Shown here: positions 38,001 to 47,001 of the stretch, piece after piece
Layout: every line of letters begins with the position of its first letter
Position numbering within the stretch: the first letter of the stretch is position 1
DNA from: Durusdinium trenchii
Taxonomy: Eukaryota > Sar > Dinophyceae > Suessiales > Symbiodiniaceae
NCBI GenBank assembly: GCA_963970005.1
Contig: CAXAMN010026484.1
Location: 124,001 to 188,000 of the forward strand
Length of the DNA stretch: 64,000 bases
Direction: 5' to 3'
Program-made: the position numbers and the translations under genes
Notes under the pieces: generated by a model
Database searches by the model: none
Told to the model about the DNA's origin: nothing
What the model saw: only the letters and a program-made list of their open reading frames with translations

Positions 38001-38929
38001 AAGCCTTCGATTTTCTTGACTATTCCTGCGATAAACTTATTTAAAAAATCAACACCCACATGATTGGTGACTGTTTGTTGAACAACCTTGATCATTGGGC
38101 AAAGGACACTCTTGTCCAGCTTTTCTCAGGTCCGGAACTGCTTTTCCAGCGCTGCTTAGAATTGGGCGCATCCAGAAACTCGTTTGAAGGGAACCTTCGG
38201 GCAGGTGTAGTGTTCAGCTTCTCCTTTTAGGGCAGTGGCCGAAGCATATCATTTACTTGCGTGTACTTCTTGCAAGATCAGGTAAGGATGCTTTCCCAAA
38301 AAACCGAAGATGCACATACACACACAATACTTGGGATAAAATGTATTCAACATGCTTCAGACAAAAAGGCCTCGGGGAAAAGGGACACCCAAGTTTCAAT
38401 CCAAGATCTGAAAGCAAAGGTGAGTGACTGCCAAATGCATCAGCACTTTACAGCGAACACCGAAAAGAGAACGGTCTTGTTCTAGGTACGGTCTGCAGGG
38501 ACCAACAACTTAAGATCCTCTAGCTGTCACTCACAGACGGAGCAATCAACGTAGGCAGGTTTCCACGACGACATGGATGGGTCTTCCTTGGCCCGGACTT
38601 GCCAGCCAGTTAAGAAGCGACTCTCAATTGAGGTGCTCGTGTACCACGCCTTTACCTCCGCCTCCAAACGACCGTTTCGCCTCGGGAGAGGCTGGGAAGA
38701 TATTGTAGAATGTCAAAATGCATTGCGCAGCACTGCTGAAACCGCCCCCAAAAACACTACTGACAGGCTCGCCAACCGGCGATGCCCTTGGGGGCACTGC
38801 ACGCATCCGGAGGGTCTTTGCACAACAAAGTGGACGATTAGCACAGCTTCTGACGCCTGCGCATACACATTTCCACACAGGTGTGCGCACGAGGGTCTGA
38901 TGTAAAAAGCCTGGCAACCTCAGCTTCAG
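35011..38929. other. No recognised gene; one repeat array
   Basis: Apart from the repeat at 35,155-35,239, a TA stretch at 36,739-36,750 and scattered short open frames, I recognise nothing in this 3.9 kb. Confidence 0.35.
35155..35239 (+). repeat. CTACTAGGAGCAAG repeat array, mixed units
   Basis: TCTAGTAACAAGAAGCTAGTAGAAACAAG, TTACTAGTAGTAACAAG and GCATCGCTACTAGGAGCAAGGACGCTATTAGG. Shows the TAGTAACAAG variant next to the standard unit. Confidence 0.85.
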
Positions 38930-39043
38930 ACACACGCACGCGCAAGCACACCTGCACACGCACGCACACGAACGCACGCGCACACGCGCACACGCGCACA
39001 CGTGCGCGTGCGCGTGTGCATGCGTGCGCGCGCGCGCACGCGT
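38930..39043. repeat. Alternating purine-pyrimidine (CA/CG) tract
   Basis: CA/CG-rich from 38,930. From 38,972 to 39,043 purine and pyrimidine alternate without a break for 72 nt, including ACACGTGCGCGTG, a near-palindromic centre. Such tracts are known to favour Z-DNA. The open frames on the minus strand (RARVRVCACA type) are artefacts. Confidence 0.9.
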
Positions 39044-39375
39044 TGAGGTAGCACTTGTGTCTAGCACTATTGGCATCACCAGAGTAGGAGCAGCACTGTT
39101 CATAAACTACATACATTTAGCATCAAGGTAATTATACATATTATACAGTGTTTTGTGCCTAGTCGTGCACCAAAGGATTTGCATCTTTCCTGCTGAGGCT
39201 CTGCTGATGCTAATGATGCTCGACCAAAATTTATCCTCAAAACTTGTATCCATTTTCAATGCTCTATTTTCTGAAGGTTTTAAAGCTATATAAGCTTTAC
39301 AATTGGAATTTTGATAATTTTCCCTGTGTTGTTTGACATTGCCACATGAGCCCGGGTGATGCTAGAAATGCGATA
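39044..39375. other. No recognised gene
   Basis: AT-rich sequence between the Z-DNA tract and the composite repeat. Nothing recognised. Confidence 0.4.
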
Positions 39376-39915
39376 AATGCGGATCGGCGGCAAGAGCGCG
39401 TCTCCGTATAGCAAGCTAAGCTTGATATGCTCACCGGGACGGCGTTGCCGGATAGAATGGGCTAAAACCCAGGTGCCGCCGACCCCTACGAGGCCAGGCG
39501 GCAGCTTCGAAACCCAGTACTGTAAAACACGGTTTGCGAGGCCACGGCGGAGGCATGGAAGCTTCGACCGCCTTCCCCATCTATTTCTGCGTGCAAACGC
39601 GGTTGGAAAGAGGCAGACGGCAGCTTCGAAACCCAGTAGCCAGTAAAACAAGGTTGGCAAGCCCACGACCGAGGCCTGGAAGGCACCCTCTAGCCAGAGC
39701 GGGTGGCGAAACCCATTGAGGAGTTGGCAGGGCCGGCCCGGGGCGGACTGGGACGTGCCCCTCGGTGTGCAGCTGTGGCCAGGTAGATGGCAGACGGCAG
39801 CTTTGAAATGACTAAGCAAGAGTTGGCAAGGCCACGGTCCACAGGCTGCCGCCCCACCCTGCGGTGTCCCAAGCGCCGCCCCGCCTAGCCGTCAGCTAGG
39901 CTGGGGTCGGCGGAT
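39376..39915 (+). repeat. Composite dispersed repeat with GGCAGCTTCGAAACCC units (copy 2)
   Basis: Cores at about 39,502, 39,621 and 39,798 (GGCAGCTTCGAAACCCAGTA, the last one GGCAGCTTTGAAATGA), each followed by AxGGTT(G/T)GC(A/G)AGxCCACG(G/A)CxGAGGC. The end, GTCAGCTAGGCTGGGGTCGGCGGATA, equals the end of copy 1 at 5,053. Copy 2 has an extra 5' part (GATCGGCGGCAAGAGCGCG to CAGGTGCCGCCGACCCC). Confidence 0.85.
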
Positions 39916-40552
39916 AAGATCTGTTTTGTCCATACGTAGTAGCTACTTAAGCTTGGTAGCTACTCTATATTTTACTACTAGCTACATAAAGCTGATTTAA
40001 GCCCATATGTTCAACCAGGCAACAAACCATGTGGTACAGTGAGCGGAATGCGTCCGGCCCTCGGCCTGGCATTAGCCCGACTTCGTAGTTGAAAACATGA
40101 GCAAGCGTTACCTGGTTATTTTGGTTTGAAGGCTTGCTTTGGAGGAAAAAGTGAATCATTTGCAAACGACCACACGACCACATTGTGGTGTAATTGTCAT
40201 TGAGGACGCACCAGAACTGCAAAGAACTTTGCTCATGGACCATGGTTGGTGTCAGTCCAGTCAGCAGATTTCAACGGACGGAAGAAAAGAGTCAAAGCCT
40301 GTAAGCGGCTGATTTATGGAAGGACAGGCAGGCAATTCCAGAGTCTGGATCTTCAATGAAAATATGATGCCCGTGTTCGGGAGTCGCATAGTTTCAAGCC
40401 ATGTCGTGGATCGCATTGTAGCAAGTTGAGGTCACAGGCTCAGGGCATTATGTTTGTGCCGCCCCAGGCCGGCTGAAAAAGTGCAGAACATTCTTGTGGT
40501 ATGGTCGCAGCTGGACTGGTTGGTTTGCCGTTGTTTACAAGCCTTTCGGCAG
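39916..40552. other. No recognised gene; region 5' of the calpain gene
   Basis: Begins with GTAGTAGCTACTTAAGCTTGGTAGCTACT (39,936-39,964), palindromic and distantly like the CTACTAG repeat. No promoter motif is known well enough to call. Confidence 0.4.
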
Positions 40553-40574
40553 CATTTGGCTCAACGTGGCTCAA
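40553..40574 (+). promoter_or_regulatory. Two tandem relics resembling the dinoflagellate spliced leader
   Basis: CATTTGGCTCAA (40,553-40,564) and TGGCTCAA (40,567-40,574) sit 27-48 bp before the calpain ATG. The dinoflagellate spliced leader ends CATTTTGGCTCAAG; the first relic lacks one T and the final G. Stacked partial leaders upstream of intronless genes are known from repeated retroposition of trans-spliced mRNAs in dinoflagellates. Confidence 0.55.
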
Positions 40575-40600
40575 ATTCTTAGGACCATCCGTTGATTTGG

Positions 40601-42207
40601 ATGGCAACGGCCAGGAAACGCTTGCAACAGCTCTTTGAGAAGTATGATACCTCAGGAGATGGCGTTATGAGCGAGGATGAACTTGTGGCACTCTTGTCAA
40701 ATCTGCTCGCGATTCCAGAGTCCCGAGCTCGGGACTGGTTCAAGGTAGCTGATGGAAACCAAGATGGTGTAGTGCATGTGCACGAGTTTATCTCTTGGCT
40801 CACGGACAACCCACCTATGCACCGTGTGAGCGAGGTCATCACGGACGGGAAGAAGACGGTTCAAGCATCAATTGTCAACACATCGGGAGCTGTAGGCCAA
40901 GTCTTCACCTTTACAATCCGGAACCACCACAACGTCAGCTTCCCAAAGGGAAACCCAATCACTGTGGCGGTCAAGCCAGGAGAGGAGGTCACTGAGACGC
41001 TCTTGCATGTTGATGCAGAACCTTTCAAGTACCAGTGCTTTCCTGTAACCTTTCGATCTGACTGGACTGGAGTTGAGGATGACCCAAACGCTTTCAAAGA
41101 CATGAGCTTCCCCCACGATGACACGAGCATCGTGGATCCAGACCGTGCCTTGAACTTGGGAAAGACTGAGCAGTGGATGCGTGGCCGAATGCTCGGAGAT
41201 CCTGGAAATGCCGTGCTCTTTGACCGTGTACGGCCTCAGGATGTGCAGCAAGGCGCTGTCGGAGACTGTTGGTTGATGTGCGCCCTGGGTGCTTTAGCCA
41301 CACACCCTGAGAAGTTGAAGGGCTTATTTGACTCTAAACATGTGCCCGAGGATGGAAAGTACAAGGTATGGCTTTTTGACATCTACGAGAACAAATGGGT
41401 TCAAGTGGAGATTGACGAGTTTTTGCCTTGTGTGATCAAGGATGGCAGACCCAGTCCCACCTTTGCCCGTCCTCTGGGGAACGAGCTTTGGGTGCCGCTG
41501 CTGGAGAAGGCGCTGGCCAAGTTTTGCGGCACTTATGGAAAGCTCAACTCAGGGTATCCACACTGGGCGTTTCGAGTGCTGACCGGGAAACCAGACTTGA
41601 TCACTTTCTTAAAGCAGAAGGGCAGCTGGCGCAAGTGCCGACAAGGGCCAGTCACGAAGGAAGAGTCTCGAAACCCGAGAATTTCAAACTTGAAGTATTG
41701 CAGTTGGGCTCAACCAGTAAAAGTGAACTCTTTAAATATTTGAAGACGCACAACGAAGACAAACATGTCCTGGCATGCTCCATTCAGATGAAGGGTGTTG
41801 GAGTCGAAGCAAAGTTGAAGAACGGACTCCTTGCTCACCATGCCTATGCCTTGCTCAAAATTCTCCCAGAGAAGCTGGACAATGGCAACTCTGTAAACTT
41901 GATGCAGATTGCCAATCCACATCACACTGGGGAGTGGAAGGGTGATTGGGCCGACTACAACATCTTCAACAAGGAACTTGCATCTGAACGTTGGGCCGAA
42001 AACCCGGAGCTTGCCAAGCGGATTGGAGCACTGCGCCGCGATGATGGTACTTTCTTCATGTCCTTCGATGACTGGGAGGCAAATTTCACCAAAGTTGTGA
42101 TTTGCCCAGTTGGCGGCAAGCCCCTTGATTCAGATGAAGTTACTGAAGAGGATGCGGAAGATGAAGAGGAGCCAAAAGGCTTTTTTTCCAGTTTGTTTGG
42201 CTGGTAA
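40601..42207 (+). CDS. Calpain-like cysteine protease with N-terminal EF-hands (one -1 slip, intronless)
   Basis: The start is ATG 40,601 (an upstream TAG at 40,580 closes the frame). Two canonical EF-hand loops: DTSGDGVMSEDE (residues 16-27) and DGNQDGVVHVHE (51-62). A middle region (about 85-145) with beta-rich FTIRNHHNVSF and SFPHDDTSIVD. Then the calpain core: catalytic Cys at residue 223 in QGAVGDCWLMCALGAL, WVPLLEKALAKFCGTYGKL, His in HHAYALLKI (codon 41,839), Asn in ANPHHTGEWKGDW (codon 41,914), DDGTFFMSFDDWEANFTKV. It ends in an acidic stretch and FFSSLFGW. All three catalytic residues are present, but the usual NPWG is NPHH. Known family role: Ca2+-regulated cytosolic proteolysis. 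At AAA 41,671-41,673 the frame slips -1; one more A gives a continuous protein of about 535 residues. No intron is needed. Probably a retrocopy. Confidence 0.85.
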
Positions 42208-45120
42208 TTTGGAGATGATTGAGGAAGCGGTGCTTCAATCGTGCTATGCTATGTATCACTCCTTGATCTCCTTGCATTTCTGAGTGGATCGCAGCAAAGC
42301 TTCCGTTCCCTGGCAAAAGACTTGGGTGGCTCAGGACTCCATACTGTATAAGGTATTATATAAGATTATATAAGGTATTATAAGGTGTTAAGCTTAAGGA
42401 ATGGTTAAGCTTGAGGAATGGCAGCTAAAACACCGCTCTGAGAACGAGAGCGAGAGCGAGAGCGAGTAAATAGACTTGGACTGTGACAAGACTCATGAAG
42501 ATTCAAGATTCAATCCAGTGTCATATTCGCCCATCCCCAATGGACAGGCGCCTCCTTCTCAAGGTGCTGGCTTGTCATGGCAAGGAGAGTTTCATCATTT
42601 TTTGCAAGAAGTTTTGCCACATGAAATTAGGATGCGTGGACGGCTTTCTGTGTTTCTGCGCATTGACAATCATATTTTGCTATATAGAATGATCTAGAAG
42701 GAACGGAGGACACTGAACTGTTCGACCTGCCTCAGCATGGCCTGCTGGCCCAGTTCCGATTGACGTCAATCAAGTTCATTAGACTTGAGGATTGCACCCG
42801 GACAAGGAGCTTGAGGCGGAATGATTGTGGTTGTGTTGATGTTGCACATGGACTTCTTATAAGATTGATTGCCTTTCCTGTTGATACGCCTCAGAGTTGC
42901 CATGCTTTCTGAGATCATTACTGTTGCGGGGCTAAGAGGCGTTTTCATGTGCCCACCCTCTTGTCTTGTGTTTGATGTGAGGATTTTGTGACACCTCGCA
43001 TTAACACAAACTATCAAACTTTCGTCCAGTCCTTATTCGAGGTTCCTTTTGCGTCAGTCACCCACCAACAAAAGTCAATATATATATATATATTTTTTAA
43101 AGTAATTTTAAAGTGTAGTGGCGACTGGATTTAATGCTGACGGATGACGGATGTCTCAGTAATGTCTCCATTGTGGTCACCTCCATCACCTTCCACAAGC
43201 TGTTGGACATGCTGGAATGCCAAAGGGTGACGATCAATGCTGAGCTTGCTGCACCTGCTTTGGCTCAATTGCCTTAGTCCTGGGACTGCAGTCATGCCTA
43301 CAGGCTGACCCGAACTGTAATCGTGGCTTGCCTGAAAATGGCCAGGAGGCTCCTGGACCTTGGAACAAAGCACAACAGAACTCGAATGAACTTGAGATTA
43401 TTGTGACAAGGTCAACTTAGACCATGCTTGAAATTATGTATATCTACACACTAGTTCACACTCCAAGCCTACGACTTATTCTGTAGCATATCAATCAACC
43501 AGCCAGGTTCAAGGTGGCCAGGCATGAATTCCTGTCAATTTCTATGGCCACTTCGGCTTGAGCTTTGAGGGCTAGATGGCTCACTCGACGCTGAGCTTGC
43601 CAAGGTTGCTTGTGCAATGTAGTTATGGCCTAAAGGACACCGTGCACATGCGGCCAGAACGGCGCCAAGGCAAGCTCCTGGTCGAGTTGAGACGATTTGA
43701 GACTCCGAGACACTTTCAAACCCCCTTGTTAATCTTGTTGGATTCCTGTCCATTGAATTGACTCTTTTTGACCGTCAATGAGTCAATCACAGGTTGCATG
43801 TTCCCCTCCACAAAAGCCATGCAATGAAGCATGCACTAAAAGCAACAATCCCTTCAACCGACTGAAAGTATACTGTAGCACCCCATATTTAGCAGATGAA
43901 AGAATAGCCCCATGACCAACGTTGCTGGTGCTTGGAAAGACATTGTTGTAGTTGCTTATTGAAAAATTGAACAAGTCTTCGAGCTGGCCGCTCCTTGACA
44001 CGACACCTGCTGCAAGGCCCGCACATCTCAGATAACCAGCTCAAGCAACTCAGCCGAGAGACGCGATAGCTGAGCGATGGAGGTGGATGAACTATTATAA
44101 AGGTCCTTTAGTAGACAGACCCTAGCCTATTAGAAACACATTTATCCTGAGGTGTCCATGCTAGAACGACATGCTCGACTCCATATCAGATTTGGTAGAT
44201 GGAATGCCTTTCCGTTATGCGAACCACCGGCACTGGTGGATGACTTTGTGGTTTCCGAACTGTAGGAGGGGTTTACCGGGTACCGCCTCCGCTTTGCTAT
44301 GCTTTGGCCTTCGGGCACACTGAAACTTGCCAGGTTGAGCCATCCGCCCACTCTACAGCTATAGCTGTTTTGCAGTGCTTTTGCCTCTACCCAAGTTTTA
44401 CATTCTAGGCTCTACAATTGCAAGAACACTTTGCTATAAACAAACTGCTGCCTTTCTCTCGCAAGAAGAGATGAACAGAAAGAAAGACGAGCCGCTTTTT
44501 CCTTTCTTTGACGCTCGAAAGGAGCGGAACCTGGCCGCTTCAGATTGGAGTCGCTTGGCGACAGGAGGGATGCAGACATGTGAAGCATGGGAGATCTGCT
44601 TCCACGAGGAAATGTAAAAAAGCAATGCGTGTTTTAGATGTTTTTGTTCTATATTGCCTTTTCCTTTTTTAAGGTCGCTAATTCAATCGTTCCTTTTGAA
44701 GCACAACGAGAGGAAGTGTTTGCATTTGTCTTGGATATTTTTTTTCCCACCGATGGCCTTATCATCCTGGCTTTCACTGGTTTTATAATGTTATATATAT
44801 GAATAGCTACCAACCTCCTCAGTGATTCGATTCTAACAGAATCAATGAATCAGTCACCTTACGAACCACGGCTTAGCGCAGGCAAGGTACTGTAACATCA
44901 AGCCATATAAGGATCATTGATAGTATATATGCTGAGTACACCGTGCAATTGATACGCAAGTTACTTTAAGAATCAAGACATCGCGTTTCTCTTCCTGAAG
45001 CTGACACCCCAAGAGTTCATGAACCACAACTGAGCCTTTAAGTTCAAAAGAGACTTATAGTACCGTGCTGTAGCTCGAAAATTGGAACAGGAGAAGGAAA
45101 CGGAGAACCAAATCATGGCA
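42208..45120. other. No recognised gene; several microsatellites
   Basis: GGTATTATATAAG-type duplications (42,348-42,420), (GAGAGC)n at 42,437-42,466, (TA)n at 43,077-43,094. Short open frames on both strands lack motifs. No polyadenylation or terminator signal of the calpain could be defined. Confidence 0.4.
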
Positions 45121-45211
45121 GCAAGAGGAAGCGGGGAAGAGGAGGAGAAGGAAAAGGAAGAGGACAAGGAACAGGAAGAGAAGAGGAAGGGGAAAGGAAA
45201 AGGAAGAGGAA
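45121..45211 (+). repeat. GA-rich polypurine tract
   Basis: Imperfect GAAGAGGAAGG repeats on the plus strand for about 90 bp (only occasional C). Possible triplex former. Confidence 0.85.
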
Positions 45212-45267
45212 CAGTCTCTCCCTGCCATTTCTCTCAGTTTTTCTAATGACAGAGCAAGCCTCTAGTA

Positions 45268-45321
45268 CAAATGGAAGAAATTGAACACCTACTTTATGCT
45301 ACAGGGTATTTCTTCCATTTG
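45268..45321. repeat. Perfect 14-bp hairpin
   Basis: CAAATGGAAGAAAT (45,268-45,281) and its exact reverse complement ATTTCTTCCATTTG (45,308-45,321), 26-nt loop. No run of T follows, so a terminator role is unlikely. Confidence 0.85.
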
Positions 45322-46959
45322 CTGTTGCCTGGATTTTCCTCGAAAAATGGATCTTCCATTCAATAAATTGCCTTAATATCTTCCAAAATACAGCACAGTA
45401 CTATAGTTTCTAAGAAGCTCTGCTCAAATCTGAGGCACAAGGACATACACTCCCGCCTTGGGTATATACGCTCTCTGCTGCCGCTGCCATCATTGGTGTA
45501 TGCTGGCAGATTCTCGGCTGCATTTCTCCCATCGTTCAGGCAGCAATTTCCTTGACTGTCCTGTTTTGTTGCTCACCCAAGAAGGGGTTGTTTGGCCCTG
45601 GTTTGGCCTGTGGAATTGACCACCCATGGTATTATCTCAACACTGGTTGGGAGCCCTTCCTTTGAGCTGGAGGCTCATTTAAAGTAGCAAGGATGCTACT
45701 AGGAACAAGGGCATTACTACATTACTACTAGTAACAAGAAGCTACTAGTAACAAGGTGCATCGCTACCAGTAGCAAGGACGCTACTAGTAGCTAAGTGCC
45801 AACTCTCCTCTCGCTTCAAGACTTTGCATGCTGAGAAGGATCGCTGCGTATCATGAGCTCCATGACTACGACTTGTCATTTTCAGTGGACACCCCCCCGA
45901 TGGTCTAGAAGGATGTGGCACCTTTGTCTGCATAACATAGGTCTAAGCATGACAGGAGCCCGCTATATCTCATCCAAGCACTTGCAGGACTTTGCTGTCG
46001 TGCTGTATGATGAGGTCATCAAGAGTCACCTCCTTCACTTTTTCCCGTTAGTTTACAGCGTGCAATCCGACCGTCCAACAAGTTCTGCCAATCCAACGAA
46101 GGCTTGTACTCCGTTTGCTGCTCCAAACACTGCTTGTAATAGCTATTTCCCTGCTCCTGCTTTGGCTATGATGTCCTGGCCAGGCCAGCCTGTTGCTAAC
46201 ACTACTTTTGGAATGAGGGTAGCAGTAGATCTACTGTGCGTGAGCTCAAACTCTAAGTTTCTCTCTGAATGGTTGTTGAAAGGAACGACATTGTGTTGTA
46301 CAAAAGGTTGTACAAAAGAGCCTTTGACTCCCTATTCCTGGTAGCTAAGTATCGCAGGATGTGCTTCATTGAACGTTATTTATTAAATTATCTATATATT
46401 CATATTTATTGATATGTCTCCTGCTGTTATTTTTTGCTGAGGAGCCTGCGCTTGCTCAGATCTCGAGGCCGTGCCTTTGCCACTTGGCAAGTGACAACTG
46501 GCCACACAGCTTTTCATTGTAACCTGGCCAAGCCCAAGCAAGGATTCCTCGATTCCCGGAAGGAAGGCTCCTTTGCTTATCTGTGTCAGCTTGCTCCGCA
46601 AGCCTCCAGCCGAGGAAATGGACTTTACACTGGCGCTTCGTTCAGGCAGGGCAGTTTGGGCTTCTGGGTAAAATTACACCAAGTACATCTCTGTAATCTT
46701 GTGTATACCAGGACTTAAACCTTCAATCTGCCTTTATCAAGCTCTGTTTTCAATCAAGATGGGATGAGAACAATTGAGAACACTTGTGGGAGTGACGCAA
46801 GATGGGGACACAAGGCTTTTTTTAAAAGTAGTACAGCCAGTGTTTTCGAGGTATGTATGAGCGATGTCTACATCCTGCCAGGACATTTGCAGACCTTTGT
46901 TGTTGAGTTGCAGTTCTGTATGTTCTTTGCAACCAATACCGTCATGCCGTTTTATGACA
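45322..46959. other. No recognised gene; one repeat array
   Basis: A 163-codon plus frame at 45,853-46,344 has no motif or clear coding composition. A 12-bp tandem duplication GTTGTACAAAAG at about 46,296-46,318. Nothing else recognised. Confidence 0.35.
45683..45797 (+). repeat. CTACTAGGAGCAAG repeat array, TAGTAACAAG type
   Basis: GTAGCAAGGATGCTACTAGGAACAAGGGCATTACTAC, TTACTACTAGTAACAAGAAGCTACTAGTAACAAGGTGCATCGC, TACCAGTAGCAAGGACGCTACTAGTAGC. Five or six units. Confidence 0.9.
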
Positions 46960-47001
46960 CTTCATCCTCACCAACTTAGCCTTCATCCTCACCAACTTAG
47001 C
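46960..47001 (+). repeat. Exact 21-bp tandem duplication
   Basis: CTTCATCCTCACCAACTTAGC occurs twice without a mismatch (46,960-46,980 and 46,981-47,001). A third start (CTTCA) follows. Confidence 0.95.

Noticed and set aside
38624..39103. 159-codon minus-strand frame rich in Arg, Ala, Cys, His
   Set aside because: Produced by the CA/CG alternating tract.
40580..40600. AATTCTTAG before the calpain ATG as a splice acceptor for an upstream exon
   Set aside because: Possible, but no upstream calpain-like exon was found, the EF-hand is complete from the ATG, and it may instead be the trans-splicing acceptor. Left open, not annotated as an intron.
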